Source of the DNA: Conchocele bisecta
Taxonomy: Eukaryota > Mollusca > Bivalvia > Lucinida > Thyasiridae
Direction: 5' to 3'
DNA length: 64,000 bases
Assembly (NCBI GenBank): GCA_029237695.1
Contig: CM055271.1
Coordinates: forward strand, 80,177,488 to 80,241,487
How positions within the stretch are numbered: position 1 is the first letter of the stretch; each line of letters begins with the position of its first letter. A model generated the notes under the pieces. It was not told the DNA's origin. It ran no database searches and saw nothing but the letters and a program-made list of their open reading frames with translations. This document shows, in pieces, positions 53,301-59,760 of this stretch. Position numbers and translations under genes: made by a program.

Positions 53301-56038
53301 TTTGCAAAGAATCGATTTCCGTGTTGGGTAAATTTAATATGACACCAGTAATGTATATGGGCTACACTGTGCCTGCAGCTGACTGACTCATAGTGACACT
53401 GACTCTTGTCTGATGAATATTAGGCCACACCCAGTTGAGTGTATATACTGTAACATGTCATTTTTGTTTGTTAGAATAGATTATGTAACCGTATGAGTAT
53501 CTGTATGAATAAGTTTAACGTCCCAAGAACGTGATAACAATCACGACAACACATTATTACAACACATGTAGCCGATTTCACCAAAAAATTGCTAAGCATA
53601 CTTGTCTAGTTAAGTAAACTTTGAGGGAGTAATTATGTGTTTTTTCCGAAATGCATTATTTCATATAGAACTAACGAATGCATATATTTGATGATTCAAA
53701 GTATGCAGAATTATTATATTGAATGTATTTACATTATCACAGCCAAAATGGCTGTGATAATGTAATAAATTCAGTATAATAATTTGGTCAGAATTTATTT
53801 TATTTCATTAAATAAAAAAATAAGAAAGTTATCCCTTAAATTGTAAATTTCTCCCTCAAAGTTTACTTAGCAATTTTGGTGAAATCGGCTACAGTTATGT
53901 GTTACTGTATGACAGAAAATAAACCAGTAAAGGCGTAAAATACGTAAAGTACTTAATAAGGAAGATATGTACATGTACACCGTAGTGTTTGCACTTTTAG
54001 AAAAGTGCAACTTAGTTCATGAAAGTTAATGCTATCTACATGCTTTAATTCTTTCTTTCTCAAATAACGTAAATCATTTAATTTATATATATACTTCACA
54101 CATACATGTACCATACACAAGTAATTATTGTGGCGGTTGGTGGGGTGGGGGCGGGAAGTGATGCAATCTGGGGGCTTGCTTTGTTATACTACTAATTTGG
54201 CATGTTACATTTTCCTGGGCACAGTACGGTATAAGATTAGTTGCTAAGGGCAATGATGAATGCTTACTCACAAAATTGTTCCGTCAACACAGTGCGTATT
54301 TGCCGTGAAACCCGGTGCTGTGAAACATTTTTGATATCCTGTCAATACGATTTGGAGATGCGGCTGGGGTTATTTCTTTGTATTTTAAAGCTATTTGTAA
54401 TGTTGATGGGATAAATAGAATTGTATGTTAGTACTGTGAATGGGAAAAATATCTGGCGCGGCACAGAAATTGGATGTGCTCGGCAGAGCCTCACCCATCC
54501 CGTTTCCTAAGCCTTGCCAGATATTTTTTCCATTCACGGCACTAACCTACTAATATATATATATTATATCATGTGTCTCTATGAGCTGTTAGTTTGTGTT
54601 CGTCGGCACTTTGGATCTTCTTAGGGCAAAACCCATAAGCCACATTTTGCCAGGCACAGCCACAGACGAGACAATCCATGTGATTTTGGTATCTAAGAAG
54701 ATATGCGATATCTCCTGATTATTCTACAAAATTGTAATCTAGTTTATTATTAGTTACGACATTGTCCGGATATTATGTTGAAAAATGACGAAATGTTCAT
54801 AGCAAATGCGGAAAATAACGGAAAGAAACGACAGGCTTTTAATTATTTGAAATCAGGGTATTTTATCGTTTTCACGTACAAAAAAAAACGATTATCATTT
54901 CCGTGCATGTTGCTGTACAAAACGAATTGTTTTCACTTCATTTTACATTCGTTGTCGTTGCGTTCGTTTGAGAATGTTCAATACAATTTCGCTGTACGCA
55001 CAGTGTTTATCTTTAAAAACATTTCTGCAAAAACCAGGAACCCACTTTTCCGACGACGTCGGAAAAGTGTGGGTTTCCCGTTTTTTGCAGAATTGTTCAA
55101 CATATCTTTATTTGCGGAAAGCTTGCTATCTTTAAAAGGACAAGACAAATCACATACGGAAAATCGCCCGACTTCATTGGTAAAACGCTACCAGAGGAGG
55201 ATATTAACAAGATAGACGAACACACAGACATCGCGAGCATGCGGGGGAATGCTGCCCTCAACTGCACCTGGCATGAGGCGATGTATAGAACTAACAAGAA
55301 ATACGGTGGATTTATAAACAATGGTTTGTTACTTTTGTATTTAACTGAATTTATCGCATGGCTTTCACAATTCAATACCACATTGTTTTAAAATCGTAAT
55401 GTAAGAGTGAAATACATATGCAAATTAAACCGCAGCACATGTTCAGCTTCAGTGTATGATGTTGTGCTTATGTAATGAATATAATCCAACATGTGTGGCA
55501 TAGCCTCGTTTACCATAAACACAGTAAATGCGTTAAATACATACATGTACAGTGGAACCTCTCTAAACCGGACAACAAGAAATATATGTGATCTTAATGT
55601 TGATGGGTTTCTTGGTCATTTATCTCAGTGATGATGCATGTTCGCGATCGCATATCACACAACTATGGCGCGGAATAATCAGAGTGTCCGGTTTAGCGAG
55701 GTTCCACTGTACATGTATCTGTATCCAGTAGCCGATTTCACCAAAATTGCTAAGCATACTTATCTAGCAAAGTGTACTTTGAGGGAGTAATCCTTTAATT
55801 TTCCCCGAAATGCATTATTTCATATATAACTAACGACTGCATATATTTGATGATTACAAGTATGCAGAATAATTTCTCCCTCAAAGTGTACTTAGCAAGA
55901 AAGGTGTGCTTAGCAATGTTGATGAACTCGGCTACAGGTTCTATCGAGGGTTGGAGAACGGAGGTACCGCAAGATATACAGGAGCGAATGGGGGAGATGT
56001 TACGTCGGAGGCTCGGTCACACCGATCTCGTATTCTGA
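35184..56038 (+). CDS. Cytosolic sulfotransferase gene, seven exons over 20.9 kb
   Basis: Transfers sulfate from PAPS to a hydroxyl or amine of a small molecule; cytosolic. Exons: 35184-35338, 45363-45492, 47604-47703, 50638-50761, 52985-53079, 55139-55323, 55938-56038. Every junction is GT-AG and all phases agree (1,2,0,1,0,1). Total is 888 nt, 295 aa, if one extra A in exon 1 and one extra C in exon 6 are discounted; this matches the family length of about 290. With residue numbers of that model: PAPS loop TYPRSGTT (47-54), catalytic-type Lys110/His112 in IKSHL, Arg134 and Ser142 in VVRNPNACALS. From His112 to Gly263 spacing equals human SULT1A1 without gaps. Odd points: the usual Lys of the PAPS loop is Arg, the following Trp is Leu, and the RKG motif near the C-terminus is NNG. 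It could be a diverged enzyme, a new pseudogene, or an intact gene with assembly indels. Acceptor substrate unknown. Confidence 0.85.
35688..36017. repeat. 33-bp array, exactly ten units, in intron 1
   Basis: The unit is ATCAGTCTTCCATGTGTTAC then ATTAAAGAGAGGT, with a G variant of the ATGTG part and very few other changes, so expansion is recent. The duplicate copy has a single unit at about 12190. A 150-codon frame repeats 11-residue MCYIKERYQSS through it and is a by-product. Confidence 0.95.
36240..36472. mobile_element. MITE family 1 in intron 1
   Basis: Counterpart of 12450-12682, showing the element was present before the block duplicated. A further right-arm fragment lies at 36590-36662. 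About 36775-37015 has several AACGCGTTA words scattered on both strands. 37060-37235 is a CTTATGGG-family copy. Confidence 0.8.
37270..37640. repeat. Composite repeat, copy 3
   Basis: GCCCGTACGCATACATT, GTGCGTTATCGATGGCGCGA, ATCCACGGACAGACCTCGGC, then the GCTCGTCACGAGCCGGCTC hairpin, in the same order as 9750-10060 and 16205-16490. Confidence 0.75.
37804..38352. mobile_element. Cluster of pogo-like palindromic ends
   Basis: At least four CAGTGGAACCTCT / GGTACCACTGTA pairs in 550 bp (for example 37805, 37954, 38080, 38298 and the right end at 38352). An internal block with GACACATAGCCATGTATTTC is duplicated at 38041 and 38166. It appears to be an element multiplied in tandem. Confidence 0.75.
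39027..39191 (+). CDS. LINE ORF start with 2A-type recoding motif
   Basis: After TAA at 39021-39023 an ATG (39027) opens MCLTIVSFILLLIS, directly followed by GDVERNPGP (39069-39095). This matches the 2A consensus D(V/I)ExNPGP, at which ribosomes skip the Gly-Pro bond. The endonuclease starts at once with FSILHLNIRSIRNK, then TGA at 39189 after a frameshift. The hydrophobic stretch ahead of the motif resembles N-terminal 2A leaders known from sea-urchin proteins. The frame ahead of the TAA (38838-39073, with ITSWRAAIGNFNCRK) may be the former continuation, so the short leader could be an accident of decay. Confidence 0.82.
   Translation: MCLTIVSFILLLISGDVERNPGPEHESGCFSILHLNIRSIRNKVSYIVGHFHRF
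39096..39887 (+). pseudogene. LINE AP endonuclease domain, frameshifted
   Basis: Pieces in different frames give the domain in order: LHLNIRSIRNK, FDILCFTETHLTGDIE (39187 on), YGGILVYVADHL, IGTIYRPPSSN (39418 on), NNIIIVGDLNE (39507 on), then SDHKAT with the catalytic His (39716-39724). The enzyme nicks target DNA to prime reverse transcription. Breaks lie near 39186, 39413, 39505 and 39580. Confidence 0.9.
40481..41340 (+). pseudogene. LINE reverse transcriptase domain, frameshifted
   Basis: Motifs in order: NVIPLFKKG, SNYRPISLLSCLGKVMERI, RQSAFIPGHST, then after a frame change near 40820 FCDISKAFDRVWHRGL (motif A), [20 protein letters not shown] (motif B), and after a second change RLFADDSSLS (motif C, FADD at 41097-41108), WLVSFNPNKTEAML and HKHLGV. 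The catalytic Asp residues are kept; only the frame is broken. The linker 39888-40480 holds two further pieces (KPWYDSDIRKISKLRDKLR and AREAFYNDLEFN). Confidence 0.93.
41531..42255 (+). pseudogene. LINE C-terminal region
   Basis: Reads EKIQNEAARIVTGLTRSVS and VPSYISNLIPP, then FDINVPTTRLEVYKQSF and PSVVQLWNE, typical of the region after RT. A Cys/His cluster follows (YCECSEI, then in the next frame HYFFECNKYHAQR) and the end is YIKNYKTI, TGA at 42253. A single frame change lies near 42080. Confidence 0.85.
43056..43542. mobile_element. Long foldback MITE, 487 bp, complete
   Basis: CCGACGAACATTAGGCCATT is mirrored by AATGGCCAAATGTTCGTCGG. The arms continue inward for about 200 bp (AAGTAAGTACTTTTTCATCA and its complement, AATTTAACATGGGG and CCCCATGTTAAATTCCC). 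Diverged copies are at 29285-29760, 18160-18520 and 19780-20100. No transposase. 42701-43055 before it is without genes and has a lone pogo-like left end at 42912. Confidence 0.9.
44229..44653. mobile_element. Foldback element with expanded arm
   Basis: The left end CAATTGTCGTCTGCTGTTGC and right end CAGCAGACGACAA are inverted. The core TTCAGAATCGTTTCC|AATGGAAATGATTCTGAA is a near-perfect hairpin. The right arm is stretched by a 33-bp array (44324-44600). Same family as 33034-33316. 43543-44228 before it holds no gene. Confidence 0.85.
44324..44600. repeat. 33-bp array inside a foldback arm, about eight copies
   Basis: The unit is GTGCTGTCAAAGCATGTTGT plus AAATTATTCTAAA, clearly derived from the palindrome arm GAAGTGCTGTCAATG. 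A frame repeating 11-residue LSKHVVNYSKV is a by-product. Confidence 0.93.
45062..45345. repeat. (ATTC)n/(ATCC)n and (ATT)n microsatellites
   Basis: ATTC, ATCC and AATT runs to about 45260, then ATT runs to 45345. The last ATT unit is about 18 bp before the acceptor of sulfotransferase exon 2, so this microsatellite sits where a branch site and pyrimidine tract belong. Confidence 0.95.
45363..45492 (+). CDS. Sulfotransferase exon 2
   Basis: Acceptor TGTGCTTCCCAG; enters in phase 1. Reads GTTLTQEIVYLIQTLDFETA then RHVLLQERSPYIDVVDPD and PRKHLG, ending CTTGG|GTACCA in phase 2. GTT completes the PAPS loop; the following Leu replaces the usual Trp. A later GT (45500) would give a frame that does not fit exon 3, so the donor at 45493 was chosen. 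Confidence 0.87.
45505..45930. mobile_element. MITE family 6 split by a pogo-like MITE
   Basis: CCGCCTGCGCTAATATTGCC starts only 12 bp after the exon 2 donor, and GGCAAGATTAACGCAGGCGG ends it. Inside, 45554-45716 is a pogo-like element (TACAGTAGACACTG ... GAGGTTTCACTGTA). The order shows that family 6 landed first. Confidence 0.75.
46031..46525. mobile_element. Foldback element with about 100-bp arms
   Basis: ACAGGCATTCGGCGTGTTTC and ACTTTGGTCGGACTCGACCT on the left are mirrored by GAGGTCGCGTCCGACCAAAG and ACATGTCGAATGCCTGT on the right. Between the arms is an imperfect direct repeat (ATAATTCTCAAATGA twice). Confidence 0.8.
46648..47265. mobile_element. MITE family 2 with nested insertion
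   Basis: Ends CAAGGTGTATGACCACGTGA and CGTGATCATGCATCTTG. Compared with 23480-23879, about 310 extra bp (46734-47045) split the element, flanked by ATTAT on both sides. The insert starts near AGGAATTTTTTCG and has no coding potential. Confidence 0.78.
47604..47703 (+). CDS. Sulfotransferase exon 3
   Basis: Acceptor CCTGAACCGTTTAG; enters with one base to complete Gly. Reads GVKQVRELASPRVIKSHLHH then FLLPGELRLGSGK, ending GGAAAG|GTAGGA in phase 0. Family consensus is SPRLIKTHLP; the Lys and His of the active site are kept, while Pro after HL is His. Confidence 0.88.
48091..49833. mobile_element. 1.74-kb foldback palindrome of 8-bp repeats
   Basis: CTATGGTGGCTGATTAGGGA begins it and the exact inverse TCCCTAATCAGCCACCATAG ends it; TATT flanks both sides (48087-48090, 49834-49837), a possible target duplication. 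Arms of about 800 bp are built from CGTCGCTC/CGTCGCTT octamers (period 8; 48727-48920 and 49138-49260 are purest) mixed with hairpin words GAGCGATAATTATCGCTC and GAAGTTTAGTGTCCTTAAACTTC. A central spacer (48925-49137) is itself inverted at its edges (GTTCCGGTCACGCATGCGCA). Open frames repeat eight residues (RRSDEATE) and are by-products. It resembles foldback (FB-like) transposons in plan only. Confidence 0.92.
50638..50761 (+). CDS. Sulfotransferase exon 4
   Basis: Acceptor CCTCTATTTATTAG; enters in phase 0. Reads IVYVVRNPNACALSFYKLFR then WYESCQAESLRDYMELF and LNDK, ending GATAAAG|GTACGT in phase 1. VRNP..S is the 3'-phosphate-binding segment of PAPS (Arg and Ser both present); FYKLFRW matches the family SYYHFyrm. 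49834-50637 before it has only a hairpin near 50205-50270 (AAGTTGGGAGT ... ACTCCCAACTT) and no other gene. Confidence 0.9.
50880..51150. mobile_element. Foldback, GGACATCTGCGTAATT family
   Basis: TTGGGACATCTGCGTAATTT on the left faces AATTACGCAATTGTCCGAAG on the right, as in 26290-26525. It lies in intron 4. 51170-51300 repeats the inner part of the 13093 element. Confidence 0.65.
51472..51633. mobile_element. Palindromic MITE, about 75-bp arms
   Basis: AGAATATTCATATTTTTTGC-type ends. GAATATGACATATGTTCATC and GGTGTGAAATGTCCATATTT are mirrored almost perfectly by AAATATGGACATTTCACACC and GATGAACATATATGTCATATTC, with a loop near GTGCCGTTGTTAGCAC. No protein. Confidence 0.9.
52005..52300. mobile_element. 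Repeat with ATTAGAAAACGATGTTTTCGTT
   Basis: A foldback AAACGATGTTTTCGTTGGTTTAAAC-type centre is followed by GATGCGTTGAAAGAAAC and AACCGGGTATTTAAACGAA. The same order occurs at 52795-52950, about 54775-55010, 44090-44215 and (inverted or partial) 18870-18990. It has a long shadow frame but no domain. Confidence 0.6.
52466..52708. mobile_element. MITE family 1, best-preserved copy
   Basis: GGGGGCCGTTTCACTAAACT and AAGTTTAGTGAAACGGACCC ends. The centre GCATAGGCTGCATATGCAGC is a perfect palindrome. Confidence 0.9.
52985..53079 (+). CDS. Sulfotransferase exon 5
   Basis: Acceptor CAACTTTGTTTCAG; two bases complete the codon split in exon 4. Reads FVCPWWLHVLQYWEHRHDDN then VLFLRYEQLVQ, ending GTACAG|GTAACA in phase 0. 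Family consensus here is GSWFDHVLGWWE....NVLFLKYEDMK. The usual G-S-W/Y-F start is altered to CPWW. Confidence 0.88.
53129..53325. mobile_element. MITE family 2, left half
   Basis: CAAGGTGCATGATCACGTGG then (AAC)n, ending within the CGATTTCCGTGTT hairpin. Confidence 0.75.
53570..53892. mobile_element. MITE family 3, complete copy
   Basis: GTAGCCGATTTCACCAAAAA and TTGGTGAAATCGGCTAC are inverted. Arms continue through AGTAAACTTTGAGGGAG and CTCCCTCAAAGTTTACT. The centre CACAGCCAAAATGGCTGTG is a hairpin. Confidence 0.9.
54290..54546. mobile_element. Foldback DNA element, inverted relative to 8528-8990
   Basis: The body (AGTGCGTATTTGCC, AGATGCGGCTGGGGTTATTT) is inverted relative to 8740-8990. 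Foldback arms GTTAGTACTGTGAATGGGAA (54427) and TTCCATTCACGGCACTAAC end it. Here the arm is single, not triplicated. Confidence 0.8.
55022..55092. repeat. Hairpin just upstream of exon 6
   Basis: TTCTGCAAAAACCAGGAACC and CCGACGACGTCGG lead into the mirrored GGGTTTCCCGTTTTTTGCAGAA. It ends 46 bp before exon 6 and supplies a second, unused-looking TTTTTTGCAG acceptor. Confidence 0.75.
55139..55323 (+). CDS. Sulfotransferase exon 6
   Basis: Acceptor TATCTTTAAAAG; enters in phase 0 as DKTNHIRKIA. One extra C in ATCGCCCGAC then shifts the frame. From the next base it reads DFIGKTLPEEDINKIDEHTD then IASMRGNAALNC and GGFINNG, ending AATG|GTTTGT in phase 1. Family pattern is KIAxFLGKxLxEExxxKIxEHTSFxxM. 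Length is 185 nt where 184 fits. The PAPS motif RKG reads NNG. Confidence 0.87.
55548..55711. mobile_element. Pogo-like MITE in intron 6
   Basis: TACAGTGGAACCTCTCTAAA starts it and CGAGGTTCCACTGTA ends it; TA flanks both ends. It lies 16 bp before the family 3 element that borders exon 7. Confidence 0.8.
55728..55935. mobile_element. MITE family 3 abutting the exon 7 acceptor
   Basis: GTAGCCGATTTCACCAAAAT starts it; ATGAACTCGGCTAC ends it. The next two bases are the AG of the splice acceptor, so the branch-site and pyrimidine region of intron 6 would lie inside the MITE. Confidence 0.85.
55938..56038 (+). CDS. Sulfotransferase exon 7 (C-terminus)
   Basis: Enters in phase 1 and reads SIEGWRTEVPQDIQERMGEM then LRRRLGHTDLVF and TGA (56036-56038). 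It matches the family end (xGDWKxxFTxxxxxxMxxxxxxxxxxTxLxF). Joined to exon 6 it gives GGFINNGSIEGWR. A possible polyadenylation signal AATAAA lies at 56587, though nearer ones could be missed. Confidence 0.87.
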
Positions 56039-57080
56039 ACACGGCAACGAATCTTATGTATATGGACAGATAGCAACAATATATATCTATATATATTCGG
56101 GACCCGAAATTGAAACATATATCTGTTGGTTGCGATCTTTATTGAAGGGGTCGAGATGGACAGTACTCAACCCACAGTGGTCCCTGTGGTAAAACTAGAG
56201 ACAAAACCGTTAAGGCCAAATCCACTCTAGAAAGCACGGGTCCCACAAATCTGTACATGTACAAAAATACGTGACAACAACCAGTCCTGCTTGCTGCACG
56301 TGCTACACTTTCATGCGGTATTGAAGACAACAGTGTTCCGCTATGCTTGAGCGCACCGCGGAAAACTATTAGTCTTAACTATACTCCAGTTCACCCGAAA
56401 TGTAACACAAACACATAATTAGATCTGCTGGTTGCGATCGTTACGCCAAGGGTATCAAATCACGAGCAATGAGAAAAGTCCTTGTAGATAAGGTTTGTGT
56501 GTCAGAAATTTCATTCCATAATTACACACTCCGCAAATATCAAAAATTAACTTTAAATTAGAATACGACAAAACTTATAATTACGCAATAAATAAATTGT
56601 GAATATACACTCAATTACATTTTGAAAATCTAAGGCCTCAATAGCCTTAGGCATGTTGCTCATGTTAGCCATGACGTACACACATACCTTACTTACATCA
56701 AATCTCAATCTGCCGCGTCTCTTTAGACAACGATCATTTACCACGGCATGTGCTGACATTGATACAACTCAAATGTGTGAAACCCGCCCTTACCATCAGG
56801 ATGCACAGACGTTAATTTTTCAACTTACTTCCCTTGTCCTAGTGTAACATATCGTTATGTTTCTTACCAGCAATTATCAGACTAATCAACGTGATCTATG
56901 TACAGGCCGAAATAAGAATTTGGTCGTTACACCTACCACAAACACGTACTTGTTTTAAGCTTGAAATGAGTGACCTTTAACAATCATGACATTGCCAAAC
57001 CTGTACATGTATCTGTCCGTTATTCACTTCTTAATTCTTATTTTAATAAAATGACTCTCAAACGTACATACATCACCGAG
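56039..57080. other. 3' flank, no gene recognised
   Basis: A block at about 56126-56330 starts with GTTGGTTGCGATC, which recurs at 56430 (GCTGGTTGCGATCG), suggesting a repeat. Short frames on either strand show no domain. Confidence 0.4.
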
Positions 57081-57185
57081 TTTAATTTTGAATCCGAATT
57101 CCATATGTTTGGGTACAATTTTGGGAGTATTTATCAGTCACGGTCCTTCGTTGGGCACCAATTGTCAAGGGGGAGAAAAATGTCC

Positions 57186-57259
57186 ACCGGCCCGGGACTC
57201 GAAACCCGGGACCTGGGGTTTACAGTACCTTCACTCTAACCGACTGAGCTAACCAGGCA
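57186..57259 (-). tRNA. tRNA-like sequence in terminal repeat
   Basis: A-box TTAGCTCAGTCGGTTAGAG, anticodon-loop part GTACTGTAAAC, B-box GGGTTTCGAGTCCC with one extra T. Best likeness is tRNA-Thr; the stems are imperfect, so not a working tRNA. Confidence 0.55.
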
Positions 57260-57353
57260 TAGATACACTCTCGCCAAATTTTTTAATCGTCTCTGAATTC
57301 CATATTTGTGGAACATTTTGGAGAATCTTAATCAGTCACGACTCCACATTGGG

Positions 57354-57682
57354 AGTAGTTGCGGCAAGTAACTGCAGATTACTCACTTATCGTCCGTACC
57401 CAGAGTTACGGTGCTCCATAGGTTTCTCCTGCAGAGTACCGAATCGGATTTCATTTGCGCTTTAGCTGTTAATTGTGAAATATTTTTCTGTACTTATTCC
57501 ACAGAAATGAATGTTATAATACTGACATTTCTTTCAATTGAAAAATACAGAAAATATGTCACAATTAACAGCTGCAATGCGAATCAGATGTGATTTGGTA
57601 CTTTGCAGGGGAAACCTACCTAAAGCACCGTAACTCTTGGTACGGACAATACGGGAGTATTCTGCAGTTACTTCCCGCAATT
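57354..57682. mobile_element. hAT-like foldback MITE with 8-bp target duplication
   Basis: ACATTGGG flanks it at 57346-57353 and 57683-57690. Inverted ends GTTGCGGCAAGTAACTGCAG and CTGCAGTTACTTCCCGCAAT. The arms continue (AGAGTTACGGTGCT, TTAATTGTGAAATATTTTTC) to the centre. Eight-bp duplications are typical of hAT elements; the class is inferred only from that. Confidence 0.8.
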
Positions 57683-57723
57683 ACATTGGGCGCTAAATGT
57701 CACAGGGGGGTGAGAAATAAAGA

Positions 57724-57799
57724 TGCGCACCATCCCGGAATCGAACCGGGGACCTCTGGTTTTACCACACCATAGCTCTACCTACTGAGCAAACCGGGC
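57724..57799 (-). tRNA. tRNA-like sequence, second copy at locus 1
   Basis: TTGCTCAGTAGGTAGAGC, then GGTGTGGTAAAACC with a loop reading anticodon GGT after a T33, then CGGTTCGATTCCG. This is the most tRNA-Thr-like of the copies; the acceptor stem is weak. Confidence 0.55.
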
Positions 57800-57830
57800 A
57801 CAGATGCACACTTCTTCACCATAGTTATCA

Positions 57831-58867
57831 CTTTATTCAATCAAACATTCACAAGCCAGAAGTTATGCTAAAATTATTAAAGTTGACGTGACATATTATG
57901 CTCTTGGCGACATTAGCGGACACACATTTGTCCATCAATTTGATGAAATAAACAACGGAATTCTGACAGATAACTCTACGACGGTGCATCGAAAACATAA
58001 TTATTCTGGTACAGTGAAACATATCTACAACAGCCACCCATGGGAACAAAATTGGCTGTTATAGAGAGGTGGCTGTTGTAGGGAGGTTAATGCTGTAATT
58101 AAATTTTATCGTCTGATATTTATTTATTTTCTTCAATAATTCTCAATAAAACATGGAAATGATTCTAAAGTGCTGTCAAAACATGTTTTTATTGAGAAAG
58201 AATGCAAAATCAACATCAGACGACAATTTTCATGCTCCGCAGTCTAAAAGTTAGATATAGAGGAAATCATTCATTTGGGATATAAAATAGCGGCTGTTAC
58301 AGAGAGGGTGTTGTTGCAGAGGTGGCCGTTCGGGGAGGTTCATCTATGCTTGGAATCAAAATGGTGGAGAGTAAGATCAATATGTGAGGCTCTGACAGAA
58401 CCTTTAACACTTTTGATCACAATAGCAGCTACAGGAATTGTTGGACACATTTATTTAGAGAAACAAGAGATTACAACCCGCATTGGATAATATACTAAGT
58501 GACATTTTGTTCATACACTAACATACAGGATTAAATTTGCGACACTGTTCGATTCTGGATTTGGCGGACAGGTGACGGAAATCGGAGGCTGGATAAGAAC
58601 CGACAGACGTGATTCTGAATGTGCGTGCTTGGTCTGTGCTTATCCTTCCAGACCATATCATGCATGTTTAAATTTCACGTCGTGTCAAAGCAGCACTATT
58701 GAACATAACGAATAACTTTAATTTTCTACAAGTGGTGTGGTGAGAATGAAAGTTCATTCAGCGTCTGATGAATTAAAGTAAGTTACTTGTATTATGCCTG
58801 GGCATGCCAATATTGTTTTAGTAGAGCCCACTTGCGGATAAGTCGACAGTGATCACAATGACGTCCA
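57831..58867. other. No gene; repeat fragments
   Basis: 58010-58095 and 58290-58345 carry GAGAGGTGGCTGTTG-type words of a pogo-like repeat. 58140-58230 is a fragment of the foldback family of 33034 and 44229 (AATGATTCTAAAGTGCTGTC). A 71-codon frame across 58275-58490 has no known domain. Confidence 0.45.
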
Positions 58868-59126
58868 GTAGCCTATTTCACCAACATTGCAAAGTATACA
58901 TTTCTAACAAAGTATACTTTGAGGGAGTAATCATTTATTTTTCCTGAACTGCATTATTTCGTATAGAACTATCGACTGCATATATTTGATGATTAAAGGC
59001 ATGCAGAATTATTATACTGAATTTATTACATTATCACAGCCAAAATGGCTGTGATAATGTAATAAATTCAGTATAATAACAATTAATAAATTTATCCTAA
59101 AATTGGAAATTTCTCCCTCAAAGTAT
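58868..59126. mobile_element. MITE family 3, right terminus lost
   Basis: GTAGCCTATTTCACCAACAT on the left and CTCCCTCAAAGTAT on the right. The centre CACAGCCAAAATGGCTGTG is kept. Confidence 0.8.
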
Positions 59127-59229
59127 GTCCGTCCATATTATTTTTAAATATTTCGAAAAGTATAGAGTCCAGCCCTTCAAAGCTCGTCATGTGGGCCGTC
59201 GCTAACTCGTTAACAAGAATTTCAACTTT

Positions 59230-59760
59230 TGCCTCACTAATTGTTATGCCCACCACTATAGTGGGTGGGGCATTTAATGTTACCCTTGTCCGTTCTTCCG
59301 TCCGTTCGTCACCAACCTTGTAACTCGTAAAACTTTTAAACCGTATAAGCTATAGACCTGAAACTTGGTATTTATGTTTGATTTGACCCCATGGTCATGG
59401 ATTATCTCCCCCTTTTCAACTTATAATTTTCCAATTTTGGATTATAGCTCGTAAAACCTTTAAACCATAATAGCTACACACCTCAAACTTAGTATGTAGC
59501 TTCCTTATGATGAGTAGATGTGCAAAGTTTATTTTGTTTCGACCCCCGAGTCATGGATTATCTCCCCCTTTTTTACTTAGATTTGATAATTTTGCCTTGT
59601 AACTTGTAAAACTTTTAAACTGTAATAGCTACAGTCTTGAAACTTGATATGTAGCTTCCTGATGATGAGTAGATGCGCAAAGTTTATTTTGATTTGTTAT
59701 TCAAACCCCGTGTCATGGATTATCTCCCCCTTTTGGACTTCGAATTTTGCCTCGTTTACC
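59230..59760. repeat. Degenerate tandem repeat, about three units
   Basis: GTAACTCGTAAAACTTTTAA, GAAACTTG and TCATGGATTATCTCCCCCTT recur three times with irregular spacing of about 120-160 bp. It begins with a CCACCACTATAGTGGG hairpin. Non-coding. Confidence 0.75.

Larger units (their letters stand above)
57081..57830 (-). mobile_element. tRNA-bearing miniature LTR-like element, locus 1
   Basis: Read on the - strand. A first terminal-repeat remnant contains a tRNA-like part (57799-57724) and ends CCCCTGTGACA, then AA/TT spacer and TAGCGCCCAATG (57695-57684). An internal part CGTGACTGATTAAG...TATGGAATTCAGAGACG is followed by a second terminal repeat with another tRNA-like part (57259-57186) ending CCCCCTTGACA, two bases, then TGGTGCCCAACGAAGGACC (57160-57142). 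A 329-bp foldback sits in the first internal part. Same plan as 63585-64000. Confidence 0.7.

Noticed and set aside
54775..55215. 146-residue frame overlapping sulfotransferase exon 6
   Set aside because: It runs through a repeat and a hairpin and covers the exon in the wrong frame; the exon itself is explained by splice sites and family likeness.
58275..58490. 71-residue frame with a hydrophobic stretch near its C-terminus
   Set aside because: Starts in a pogo-like repeat, has no splice or family support, and is short.
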